31,593 nucleotides of DNA from positions 422,399 through 453,991 of the forward strand of contig BJOX01000233.1 in NCBI GenBank assembly GCA_009731375.1. The letters are read 5' to 3'. The number at the start of each line of letters is the position of its first letter. The first letter of the stretch is position 1. Below the pieces are notes generated by a model. It was not told the origin of the DNA, did no database searches, and worked only from the letters and a program-made list of their open reading frames with translations. Both the position numbers and the translations under genes were made by a program. Source of the DNA: Paulinella micropora (taxonomy: Eukaryota; Cercozoa; Imbricatea; Euglyphida). Positions 16,344-25,730 of this stretch are shown piece by piece.

Positions 16344-18720
16344 GGAAGAGAAAGATGAAGCTGACTTCCGGAACCGGTGGGGAGAGTGGACTAGGCTGTT
16401 GTACGACTGGGCGCAGGGGAGTGAGTATCCCATGAACAAGCCTTGGTGGCAGAGACATTGGGCCGTAGCAGGAGCAGCAGCAAATAGTGCCGCAGGGTTT
16501 CAACCTCGTACTAGGCCGTTCAGAGTCCGAGAAAGGGTGGTAGGTGGTGAGAGCGTACTAGAGAAGGAATACGCAAGTTTGCCGGAAGCCGAGGGAGAAG
16601 CTGACCCGGTGGACGACCTAGTTCGTTTCATGACCGAACGCGGATGGATGGCTAAGGGGATCCGGCTAGCAGAACAAGCCCTCCTAGGACGGGGTGCGGA
16701 CAAAAACCCCATGTTCGATTCGGGAGCTACGTTGCACTTTGTGCCGGCCGGAGCTGAACAACGCCTGTTCAACATTCAGCGAGGGATGAAACGGGTAGAT
16801 ACGGTAAACGGGGAGACCACCGTGACTAAGAAGGGCTCACTAGACATGACGACCGTGAACGGAAAGGGGGAAAAGAACAGGTTACATCTAGGCAGTGTGT
16901 GGGTTAGCCCCAACATAGATGAAACCCTAGTCTCCGGTCCTCAGTTAGCCAAGGATGGTTACAGTGTAGTCCTCCACAAAAAGGGAGAGGGATATATCAC
17001 CAAGGCCCGGATACCGGACATTTCCCCTGAGCTTAAGGCCGGGGTCCTTTACCTAGACGCCAAGGACAAAGTGTGGTGTTTCGTGACGTCCACCGACCAA
17101 GAGCTAGCTGCGGATAAGATTGAGGCTAGAGCTTTCTTTGGAAAGGAGATGGCTAAGGTCACGGAGTTGACTAGTGAACAACTTCACCAGAAGTTCGGAG
17201 GGCCCGGAAGCGGCATGCAACGCCTCATCAGTGAAGCGTACGGAATCAAGATAGTGGGTGACAAAACCCATGAGCAAGCGGTAAAAGAGTGTAAGGAGTG
17301 CCCGGCCGCCAAAGGGGGGAAAGTGAACCACCCGGCAAGCAACCAGTTGACACAGATAGGGAAGTTTGAAGCTGTGGCGTTCGACAAGTCCGAGTGCCTA
17401 CGCAAACCCCTCTATGGTGGGTTTTGGTACGGCATGGTGGGAATTGAGGCTAACACCGGGTATGCGTTTGGCCTCCTTCTAAAGGATGGCACCGCGGCAC
17501 CACAAGTGCGCTTCATGCGGGAATACATAAACTTCATTGAGACGCAAAGCGGCAAGAAGGTGAAGGAAGTCCGGGTAGACGGTGAGCATATCTCAGCTGA
17601 CTTCAAGAAGCTAGTCCGGGACAAGGGAGTGAGGAAGAGGATCAACACCCTCAATGAACACAACAAGAACGCCTATGCCGAAGTGTCCCAACGTGACTTT
17701 TGGCGCAAAGCACGTCATAACCTGGTTAGGGCTCAGCTACCCTATGAGCTCTTGGGATACGCGTGGCAACACGCTATCCTCTTACACAACCTTTCCCCGA
17801 AACGATCCGGTGGTGAGGTCCGGATGTTTGAGCTGATGCCCCGTGAAAAGAAGGTAAATTGGATAGCTTACCTTCATCCTTTTGGGTGTTTATGCCACAT
17901 GGTCATCGAGGGCAGGTTAGGCAAGAGCCAGACGCACATGGCCGCCTGGTTAGGGCTGAGTTTGGAGTACTCCGCACATCTGATCCTGTGTGAAGGTAGG
18001 GTGTTCCCATGGCGAAACGTCAAGAACTTTGACGACAATCAGCCGGCCTGGCCCCTGTTGCAACCACTCTGGGAGAAGAAGGGACTGAGCTTGGAGCCGT
18101 TCAAGGGAGACCCGTTAGTGGAAGACGCCGACCTTGAGCAGCTGTTTGTCCCAAAGCCCAGGGTGGGAGGGACCGACCCCGGGGGAGGCAAGAAGACCCC
18201 GGATCAGGGGGAGCTTGACAGCTCCGATTCCGACGGCGAAGTGGAGGAAGCGACCGCTGAACAGGAAGCCGTGAAAGCAGAGAAAGAGGCTCCCGAGCCC
18301 GACCAGGAAACAATAGGGGAGTTGAAGAGAAGGTGGGTGGAGACCCCAGCCACTCAGTGGGGCTGGGCTTGGGCCAAGAAGACCTATGGGGTAGGTTTTC
18401 GGGACAAGGTCCGACGAGGTCAGGTGCAAGACGTGAGTGAACCCATATGGGTTAAGAAACAGAAGAAAAACGGACCAGCCCACTGGGTAAAGTTTGAGGA
18501 TGACAACTCCCCAGACCGTATGTTGGACTCGGAGATCGTCAAGTACCTTGCCGATGGTCCGGAGACCGCACATGCCGCCACGTTCACTAGACCGGTGAGT
18601 GAGAAGCAAGCTGATGAGCTAGGGTACTGGGACGACGCCCGAGCCGAGGAGATGGCTACGCTCTGGGAGAAAGGTTGCTTCCGGAGAGTCCGAGCCGACT
18701 TAGTAGACAAGAAAGAGTGA
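16309..18720 (+). pseudogene. pol: copia protease and integrase
   Basis: 803 codons. The aspartic protease motif is D137-S-G-A-T-L-H, typical of copia. The integrase zinc region has LHQKFGGPG where copia normally has H-x4-H, so the second His is Gly; the C-x2-C pair (CKEC) is present. The catalytic core is D359-x64-D424-x33-E458. Downstream is an acidic linker and the start of the RT domain (ATLWEKGCF). The frame stops with TGA at 18718-18720 while RT homology continues in the next frame. Possibly intact enzymatically up to the stop, apart from the zinc-site change. Confidence 0.85.
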
Positions 18721-18865
18721 AGGGCGGTTCGTTGATGCCACCAAAGAGGCAGGGGGAGAGATCCTGAAGTTCAAAAGCCGATGGACGGCCAAGGGATATT
18801 CCATGATACAGGATTGCATTTTGGGAAACGTGATTTCCCAACCCCGTGTGCTCTTACCATCTTAA
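18721..18865 (+). pseudogene. copia RT, N-terminal fragment in shifted frame
   Basis: Frame starting near 18722 reads VDATKEAGGEILKFKSRW then TAKGYS, the conserved copia RT entry (usually R-x-K-A-R-L-V-A-K-G). It ends at the TAA at 18863-18865, and RT resumes in another frame from about 18859. Too short to be a separate gene. Confidence 0.7.
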
Positions 18866-20271
18866 TGCTTTTCGCCCTAACAGTGTTCTTTGGCTTAGTC
18901 TTGTCAAAGTGGGACGTTGGCACCGCATACACAGAGGCGTCTGCAGCTGAGCAGGGGTATCGCCCCAGTTACATCGTACCACCGTTTGGTTTTAGAATGC
19001 TTAAAGCCCTCTGTGGCAGACCGGACGCGGGCCGCAAATGGTGGCGGTACAAGCTAGTCCCGTTTTTAGAAAGTTTAGGCTTTACGGCTCATGTCGCTTT
19101 TCCGTGCTTCTTTTGGCGTTGGCTATCCGGTAAGGATAAGCCGGACTTTGCTTTCGTACACGTCGGCGACATAATGGGAGCGTTCAGTAGCAAGGAGGTG
19201 GAAGCCGAGTTCTTAGCCGCCGGTAAGAAGGCCTTTAGGGTCTTTAAGCAAGAGGCCCCGACCATGGTGGTAGGCCTGAACATAGAAGACAAGGAAGACT
19301 GTCGACTAGGCCGTACGATCAAGATCTCCCAGGAAGATTTCATCAAAGAGGCAGTTGAGAAGTTCCAGTGCACCGGTTTAGCTACAGCCGATTCGCCGTG
19401 GTTGATCCCGGGGGTACGAGCCGGGAAGCAATCAGTGCTAGAGCAGTTCTCGCCGCAGCACATCGTAGTATGGACACGCATCACTCGGCACGAGGTTTTG
19501 GGCCCATTAGGGGAAGTAGTCACCCATGCCTCCAAGCCTGAGTTGTTCAATTATCAGCAAGCCGAACAGGTCGTACGGTACCTTAATGGTACCCGATCTA
19601 AAGGCATTCGCTTCACCAAGGCGAATGGCACCCGCTTGATGTCCTGGGCGGACTCAAGTTGGAAGGGTACAGCCGAAGATCGTCGTGCCCGCCTAGCGGG
19701 GTTTCATTTCTTTCTTGGTGGCTCGGTGCTACCATTCCGCCTTAAGCGGAACGTGTCCGTGGCCCTGCCCAGTGATGCGACCCTGAGAGCGCGAGTGGAG
19801 GCAAAAGCGAGCGCGACACAGGACGAGCTGGTGGCGACCGCGACCGGGTGCGGCGAGCTGGAAAAGGTGGCGGATGGCAAGCGTCTGGTGCCGGCCGCGC
19901 CGGAGGCGTCCTCCAGCGAGGCGGAAGTCTACGCGATGGTGGAGGCATACCACGGCCAGGATAAAATATCTAACTTTGTGCAGGGCATCGCTGGGGGACG
20001 GGTCGCAGACGCGCTGGGGCCGTACGGGTGGGGGCAGCCCCCCATCCTGTACGGCGACAACCAAGACGCCCTGGACCTCGCAGATCCAAATGTGTTTTCT
20101 AGGAGGCTCGGGCACGTGGATCTGCGCTGCGCCATCGTCAACCAGAAGGTGGACGCGGGTCTAGTAGTCAACGAGAAGGTGGCGTCAGCGGACAATGTGG
20201 CCGACGTCAACACCAAGCCGTCGCGTGGGGAGCCCTACCTCCGACTGGTGCGGCCCGTGGCGAGCGACTAG
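18781..20271 (+). pseudogene. pol: copia RT and RNase H
   Basis: 496 codons; real homology begins about 18859. RT catalytic D45 lies in SKWDVGTAYTEA. The YVDD box reads H127-V-G-D130, so one of the two metal-binding aspartates is Gly. RNase H has D291 (SWADSSWKG), E380 (SSSEAEVYA), DNQDALDLA and NVADVNTKPS. The VALSS-TEAE motif is split: SVALPS ends at 331 and EASSSEAE resumes near 376, giving about 44 extra residues. Removing them restores the usual D to E spacing of about 45. Codons from about 19775 onward are noticeably more GC-rich than the upstream part. Likely inactive because of HVGD. Confidence 0.82.
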
Positions 20272-20674
20272 CCTCGTCTGCGGCAGGGTGGCGCGCGCGC
20301 GCGCAGTGGGACTTCCTTCAACGTTGGGACTTTCAACCCGTGGACTCTGGATAGGACTCTGGATAGGGTAGAACTCTGGATAGAGTAGAACCTTGGATTG
20401 GTACCCGATTGCAAGGGAATAGATTTTAGTAATTAGGCGACTAGATTTCCGAACTCCACAAGCTGTGGAGACGTAGGCTAGCGCCTCTGCTTGCATTGTT
20501 AGTCATATCTTGTGCACGGTTGTGCTGCTTGCGCTTTAGTTGTTAACAGTGTAGCTATATTGCCGAACTCCACAGGAGACGTAGGATAGCTCACTTTGCG
20601 CTTGACTTATTTGCGTAATCTGGGTATTAGTTGCGCGTTGCATTGCGGACACTGACTCGTAAGGGAGTCTAATT
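20272..20674 (+). other. copia 3' non-coding region with short repeats
   Basis: Contains (GC)n at about 20291-20303 and three to four ACTCTGGATAG-like units at 20342-20395. A perfect hairpin lies at 20454-20470 (CTCCACA, three-base loop, TGTGGAG). A partial second copy of the CCGAACTCCACA...GACGTAGG block lies near 20563. Confidence 0.6.
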
Positions 20675-20683
20675 AAGGGGGAG
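20675..20683 (+). promoter_or_regulatory. PPT of copia element
   Basis: AAGGGGGAG abuts the 3' LTR start at 20684. Confidence 0.8.
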
Positions 20684-21034
20684 CATTGGATAATTAATTA
20701 GACCCTTCCTCCTCAACTACGTCCGTATTGCTATTTGGTACGTTTGCCTTATTCATTACGGTTAGTAGTATTATTAGTTATTAATACAGTCATTTAGAGT
20801 ACCTTTTCTGGTACTGGTGGCACTAGCTTTTTACCATTACCATTGTTGCCCATATCAGGCCGTTTCGTGGGTCATTTTCTGGAGGTACATCTTTTGTGTG
20901 ACGTCGTCAGTTGGACTGGCGGGAATTGTTCAGTATTGTTAAATTCTTTACGTGGGAAGCAGTTGGCCGGTGGGAGGGGGACGCCCCGAGTTCCGGTCAC
21001 CGTTTGCAGAAGTCGCGAGGGTTTTCTCCCAACG
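20684..21034 (+). repeat. 3' LTR of copia element
   Basis: 351 bp, starting CATTGGATAAT and ending CTCCCAACG. Differs from the 5' LTR by a 6-bp indel near the start and scattered substitutions (about 4%). Confidence 0.9.
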
Positions 21035-21039
21035 ACTAC
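21035..21039. repeat. Target-site duplication, right copy (ACTAC)
   Basis: Matches 11720-11724. Confidence 0.75.
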
Positions 21040-21232
21040 TTGACCGCACATCTTTGTGGTCAAACACAACACGTTCTGATTGAGGAAGGTTTTTAAAAAA
21101 AACCACTATGAGCGATGTTAATTAAAATAACTGAAAACTACTGTGGAGACCCGTTCACATTGTCCTCTTTTATAATATATAATTGAAATGTTATAAAACC
21201 TTCTGGTTCAGAAGCCTTAGTTCGCCCCTTTT
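21040..21232. other. Spacer between copia and LARD-like elements
   Basis: About 190 bp, AT-rich, no gene. The first bases form an imperfect hairpin (TTGACC...GGTCAA, 21040-21063). Confidence 0.5.
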
Positions 21233-21385
21233 TGTTACAATAGTACGATATTTAATAACAGATAAACTGTCTAACGATATGAAGACTGAGGAATACCTAA
21301 AATAGTGACTCCGTAGCCTTCAGACCAAAGATAACCGACAGACCGGAACGGTCAGTATTGCCATTATATCCCGGGTGGGCCGGCA
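21233..21385 (-). repeat. 3' LTR of LARD-like element
   Basis: About 98% identical to 25105-25256: two substitutions and a one-base indel. Confidence 0.85.
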
Positions 21386-21389
21386 TAAT

Positions 21390-21402
21390 CCCTTCTCCCC
21401 CC
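21390..21402 (-). promoter_or_regulatory. PPT of LARD-like element
   Basis: GGGGGGAGAAGGG on the minus strand, four bases before the LTR. A second identical 15-mer including this tract is at 22342-22356. Confidence 0.65.
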
Positions 21403-21784
21403 GAGCGCGCCCACCTCTATGCGCGCGAGAAGTAAAACATACACCGCCGACCGACCTCGGGATAGAATGCAAATACAGACCTGAGTGACGGTCGCCGCTG
21501 TGCCAGTACTAATAAATTAAAAGGCATCTCAAGTTGGGCCAGCCGCCAACACCTACTTCCGCTCCCCTGCCGCCGCCTGAAATTTGCCTCGCCCGCTTGC
21601 CCGAAGTGTGAAGTGGCATTCGAGTAATACAGATTCCCGCCAACCTAGAGAAAGCAGTTGCCAATTACCGATGCGCCGCATTACCACATGTAGCCCAGGT
21701 AGCCGCTGTTCCCCCCAATTTTCCCTTACCGGCCCCTAGTCATTCACCGTCCCCCCGACCTAGTGTCGGTCTATACTATCCAAC

Positions 21785-22080
21785 CTATAATACTCGATGG
21801 AGCGTGTAGTGCCGCCCGTAGTAATGTCCCATTCGCTCCCACTTGCGCCTCCTCTCAGGAACCCTGAAGCCTTCTGGATTCCGCCACTTGAAGCCGATGC
21901 GAAGCTTGCTATAGGAACCCGATCCCAAGACTTGCCAGTCGATTCCCCTTGCCGTTTGCCACTCGAATCCACTGGCTTTTAATAGCCCTCTGATGCCCCC
22001 TGGTGCGTTGTAGTCCCGGTCGCTCAGTCCAGAGGTAACGTAGGCAGGGAAAGGCGCCCCCGGACCTTTGCTACCCCCAC
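21785..22080 (-). CDS. Unknown protein with duplicated domain, C-terminal part (truncated by gap)
   Basis: An open minus-strand frame of 97 residues runs from the N gap to a TAG at 21785-21787. It reads GPGAPFPAYVTSGLSDRDY, then an aromatic- and Gly-rich region ending in an Arg-rich tail (ERRRKWERMGHYYGRHY). The GPG-x-PF-x-AYVTSGL-x-DRDY-x-AP block recurs in the upstream ORF at 22106-22309, so the coding unit is internally duplicated. The start is hidden in the gap. I recognise no family. Coding is supported by conservation of the protein block between copies that differ in DNA. Confidence 0.55.
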
Positions 22081-22260
22081 NNNNNNNNNNCCCCGTCCGT
22101 CTCGGTCACGCCGAATCCCACTTTAACTCGAACTGATACTTCTGGTTTTTAATAGCCTCATAATGCCCTCTCGGTGCGCTGTAGTCCCGGTCGCCCAGCC
22201 CAGAGGTAACGTAGGCAAGGAAAGGCTCCCCCGGACCTTTGCTACTCCCACCAAGCCCCC
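21977..22260 (-). repeat. Tandem repeat of about 170 bp, two copies across the assembly gap
   Basis: TTTTAATAG anchors lie at 21977 and 22147. About 110 bp after each anchor are clearly homologous (GTAGTCCCGGTCG, CAGAGGTAACGTAGGCA, CCCCCGGACCTTTGCTA). The gap of Ns between them may hide further copies. Confidence 0.85.
22081..22090. other. Assembly gap (10 N)
   Basis: Ten Ns inside the tandem repeat, probably a collapsed or unresolved repeat rather than a true 10-bp spacing. Confidence 0.99.
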
Positions 22261-22309
22261 CCCAGCACTGAAACGCCATGCTTGAAACGAACCTGAGAGC
22301 CAATGACAC
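22106..22309 (-). CDS. Unknown protein, repeat-domain copy (67 aa)
   Basis: ATG at 22309, stop at 22106. It reads GPGEPFLAYVTSGLGDRDY near residues 25-43 and ends FELKWDSA. It is homologous to 21785-22080 but stops at the point where that copy runs on, so it may be a truncated duplicate or an upstream exon-like part of one longer protein. Function unknown. Confidence 0.45.
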   Translation of the reverse strand: MSLALRFVSSMAFQCWGGLGGSSKGPGEPFLAYVTSGLGDRDYSAPRGHYEAIKNQKYQFELKWDSA

Positions 22310-23400
22310 AAGTGATATATCCCCTATCCATCCTCTGAATCATCCCTTCTCCCCCCAAAAGATCCGAGTCCCGCTTCAAATCCCGTATATAATCCCCCTC
22401 GCCCGTGCTGCTTGTATACTTGTCTCAGTGCCCCGCTTGTCTTGTAAAGTATATTGTGCCCCGCCCCCTTTGCCACCCCACCTCATAGGTCCGCTGCTCT
22501 TGCCGCTTCCCCATCCTTATCATCTTCGATCTTCTTCATTTCATCTCTCGCATCTTTCTCGTCATTCTCGTCGCTGGTCCTCGCCCCCTCTCCTCTCCCT
22601 GTACTATCCACCCCCCCGAATTGCCTATTCTATCCGTCCTATTGACTATCCCTATCTACTATCCTTGTCTACCCCTTTGCTCCTCCACCCCCTTCGCCCT
22701 CTCTGCCTAAACTGGATGAGTCTGTTCGTATTAGTCTCAGTTACGTCTCGTATATTCCCCAAGCCCCGAAGTCCGCTATGAGATAGATTCCGCGTTCATC
22801 ACTCGTCACAGAGTGGAAATGAAAAGACTCGAACCGCTCCGCTTCCGCTTATCCCCTGATTGCGCCTATCGGGCGGCAAACATATTTGTCATATGAATCC
22901 CCCTAATATATACGTATATTCCGCTTTTGTATTATGCCACTTATATCCGTAAGCCTGTACGGCTGATGTAATATGTTAATATGCCGCTATGTTCCGCAAA
23001 AGGTTTGTTATAAGGCAGTGATAAACCGCTTTAGTCCGCAATACCTTAATAGAGTAGTATGCCGCTATAGTCCGCTGCATTTTGATATAGTAATATGCCG
23101 CTATGTTCCGCTGTCATATATAATATTAGGCCGCTATATTCCGCTGTCCGATATACCTCGTATAGCCTGTGTCTGGGTCATATGCCCACCGCTGTACCTA
23201 TGAAGGTAAAATATATAGTCCTCTCTCTCCCCCTCTCAATCATCCCCGATCATACCGCTTTCCGCTTTTGTTGCCGCTTTTGTTATACCCCTTTCCGCTA
23301 TCATTGCCGCTTTCCTCTCATATAAAGCCTCTGACCGCTTTGTCTCTTTTCTCTGTTCATCTCCTATCTCTATCTCTCATTCATCCTTCCTCCTCATCTT
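22310..23400 (-). repeat. LARD-like interior: pyrimidine-rich stretch and CCGCTAT repeats
   Basis: 22340-22780 is C/T-rich on the plus strand with no convincing ORF. It holds a second PPT-like 15-mer at 22342-22356. 22970-23150 carries at least four imperfect units containing CCGCTAT[GA][GT]TCCGC at variable spacing. 23255-23345 has further CCGCTTT units. Confidence 0.6.
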
Positions 23401-23414
23401 CTTTCTCTTCCGTC

Positions 23415-24153
23415 CTACTTTTTCCTTCTCGCTTCCGCCACCTTCTTCTCCCTCATAGAACAGAGCTTTTCAAATCCCTGCCACACCTCTACCCTCTCTT
23501 GATGTGTCTGTGTCCAGACCAACGCTTGCTTCGACCCCGGTTTCTTTTTGGCCAACGTTGCAGCCGCCTCGGCCAATCCCCTCAACCGATCTCGTATTCC
23601 GTATATGTTCCTATCAATCCTACATTCCCCCTCTCCCCACAACGTGTTATCATCAATGTCGTCCTCCGCTACACCTCTGTTTTTTGCCTCCTGTTTCTGC
23701 TCCTCTTCCGCTTCCTCTTGCCTCTCTTGCTGTCCCTCTTGCACATTCTGAATCTCCGAGCTCATAACACCACCGTACACCTAAAGTAGGGCAAAAGGTC
23801 CAATGTTCCCCTCAATTATACCATCAGACCCCTTGTCTCCTTTAATATTCTTCATTCCGTTCAAGTCCTCTCTGCCTCTCTAAATCCCCTCCTAGTCCCC
23901 AACACCCTATTTTCCCCAAAACCTCGATCCTTCAAGTCCCCCCCGTATTCCTCTGCTCACTCCTGTCCCCCACCGCTATGTTCCTCTCTTGCCAGCCATA
24001 GCCATACGTGTGATACAGCCGAAAACAGCCAGTAGTCCTCATCTGGTGAAAAACCCGCAAATGCCCCCAAAAATTCTCCCTTTTCACTTGGAGTGTCTCT
24101 GACGCTTTTTGTCCGCTTTCCCCGTCCTCTTTGGCGACCTCTTTTTGCGCCAT
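23415..24153 (-). pseudogene. Degenerate gag-like ORF of LARD-like element
   Basis: Minus-strand reading begins at an ATG at 24153 (MAQKEVAKEDGESGQ) and runs 73 codons to 23932. It is then broken by a frameshift in a GGGGGG run and by stops. It resumes in the frame open from about 23870 to 23415, with one TAG near 23788. The last part is a charged helical stretch (Gln/Glu-rich, then Lys/Arg-rich). No zinc finger or protease is visible. The gag assignment rests on position after the PBS and leader and on composition only. Confidence 0.4.
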
Positions 24154-25090
24154 GATGGCGTCAACTTACCCCCGTTCAAAACCCCCTCCATCCTTGGAAT
24201 TCCGTCCCCTTTCAAGTTCCTCGTGTAGATCCCAACCCCTATTCATACTCCTTTGTGAGGCAACCCGCTTGTATGCTTCCCCGTGACGCACGATCATTCC
24301 CCCTGACCCCCTTGTTCCGACCGACATGTCCACCCCCAAACCGTGTCTGTTACAATCCCCTTCCCCTTATGAAACCTTGCAAAATGTTGCTCCCCTGGTT
24401 TCCTTGACTTACTCTTTCTTTCCCCCAAGCTTCTGTTCCCCCACAAATGTCCTCATCTGCCCAGAATCGTCGTGTCTTTGAGTCTGTTCTCATACCCCAA
24501 ACCCCAAGTCAACATGACATCCCAGTCCCCAGCCCCCAAAACCCATCAAAAACATCACAGAATATTAACCCCTGACCAAGCAAACGTGAATTATATATTC
24601 CTGCATAATTTCTCCCCCATTTTCCTTCGTTTGCTGAGAGAAAGAGAGTGTCCCCAACCTGTGTCCGCATCACAGCAACCCATGCCCCTACCTCAAACAG
24701 ACTGAAAACAGCATACCACCTCCATGTGAACATGCCTCATAGTCCCCTGAACACACCTGCATGCCTAGAAATCCAAAGCAAACACTCATACCCCCTGAAA
24801 TCTCGCATTCCCCACCCTTGAGCTGTGAGATGTCAAGTCCCAAAACCTCTGTGTCACAGCAACCCTTGCCTCTCTGCACAACAGCTCATGAGTAGTCCTT
24901 CTATCCGAGAAAATCATTGCCCCCACCTGTTTGCATGCCCCTGTACCCAAAACAGCTCAAGAAAAAGCATAGAATCCACGGAAACGCATCAACAAAAACT
25001 GTCCTCTCCCCCATGTTTCTCTCGTCCCCTCCTTTCTGTCAGAAAATTTCCGAGGAAACGAGGAATATTTCCATACCCCATGTATTTTAG
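24154..25090 (-). other. Leader of LARD-like element
   Basis: About 940 nt with C-runs on the plus strand and small repeats such as TCACAGCAACCC at about 24671 and 24855. No convincing ORF. Confidence 0.5.
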
Positions 25091-25101
25091 TAGCGACTCC
25101 A
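25091..25101 (-). promoter_or_regulatory. PBS of LARD-like element
   Basis: Minus-strand TGGAGTCGCTA, three bases from the LTR end. It shares its first seven bases with the gypsy PBS at 1300, suggesting the same primer tRNA. Confidence 0.6.
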
Positions 25102-25104
25102 GAT

Positions 25105-25256
25105 TGTTACAATAGTACGATATTTAATAACAGATAAACTGTCTAACGATATGAAGACTGAGGAATACCTAAAATAGGGACTCCGTAGCCTTCAACCAAA
25201 GATAACCGACAGACCGGAACGGTCAGTATTGCCATTATATACCGGGTGGGCCGGCA
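25105..25256 (-). repeat. 5' LTR of LARD-like element
   Basis: Partner of 21233-21385. In its own sense it runs from TGCCGG at 25256 to TAACA at 25105. Confidence 0.85.
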
Positions 25257-25257
25257 T

Positions 25258-25376
25258 ATTTTTGACATGAAAATTGCATGTTGTTCAAGCCGGCCCTCAC
25301 TTTTTTATACGGCAGTGTCCCGATTTTTGCGGTGTTGATTTTTGGAAGAGGTCGTGAAATTTCTCATGTCAAAAAT
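25258..25376. repeat. MITE-like or hairpin sequence with 13-bp inverted ends
   Basis: ATTTTTGACATGA at 25258-25270 is a perfect inverse of TCATGTCAAAAAT at 25364-25376. The unit is 119 bp and begins almost at the LTR edge. No clear target duplication. Confidence 0.5.
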
Positions 25377-25730
25377 GGTGTCTGCGCACTCGTTTTCGTT
25401 GTTGATATTTGTAGCTCCTTGTATCTTTGGTGGTCTTCGCTTTTAATAGTTCAATAAGATACTAGTTCAAGAACACTTGTACAAATTTTTTCAATAAAAT
25501 TCCTCTTCTGTACGACAAAATTACTTGGTGTTTGGTGGTATTTTTTTGCAATGAAAAAATGGAAAGTTATGTTTTGTGATTAGAAATCAGTTTGTATAGG
25601 ACTATAGAATGTCTAAATCTGTTTGTATACTCAATACACGTAAATTCACAAAGCCTGTCCTTGGTAATTTGAATACACAATGAGATTTCACACAGCGATT
25701 TTTCGATGGTATGTCTGACCAAAACATCAC
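25377..25730. other. AT-rich non-coding
   Basis: No gene or repeat I can support. The composition is markedly more AT-rich than the LTR elements. Confidence 0.5.

Larger units (their letters stand above)
11725..21034 (+). mobile_element. Ty1/copia LTR retrotransposon, degenerate
   Basis: A 9.3-kb element with LTRs of about 355 bp, 5-bp ACTAC duplications at both ends, PBS, a 1.1-kb leader, gag, then PR-IN-RT-RH in copia order, a 400-nt 3' region and a PPT. The LTRs differ at roughly a dozen or more positions, so it is older than the neighbouring gypsy copy. Gag-Pol is interrupted by at least five frameshifts and a stop. Confidence 0.93.
21233..25256 (-). mobile_element. Non-autonomous LTR element (LARD-like), minus strand
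   Basis: Direct repeats of about 153 bp at 21233-21385 and 25105-25256 flank 3.7 kb. Read on the minus strand the repeat starts TGCCGGCCC and ends ATTGTAACA (TG...CA). A PBS-like TGGAGTCGCTA lies three bases inside the right repeat, and a PPT-like GGGGGGAGAAGGG lies four bases outside the left one. No RT, RNase H or integrase is readable. The interior is strongly C-rich and G-poor on the plus strand, consistent with a minus-sense transcript. The gap of 10 Ns at 22081-22090 lies inside. Confidence 0.75.

Noticed and set aside
22278-22781. 167-codon plus-strand ORF
   Set aside because: Pro/Ser/Leu-rich translation of a pyrimidine-rich strand opposite a minus-sense element.
22970-23160. CRISPR-like array from CCGCTAT units
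   Set aside because: Units are imperfect, spacers are irregular, and the context is a eukaryotic retroelement.
21228-25263. TTTTT as target duplication of the LARD-like element
   Set aside because: A 5-T run is present at both outer edges but would force non-TG/CA ends and is low-complexity in AT-rich flanks.
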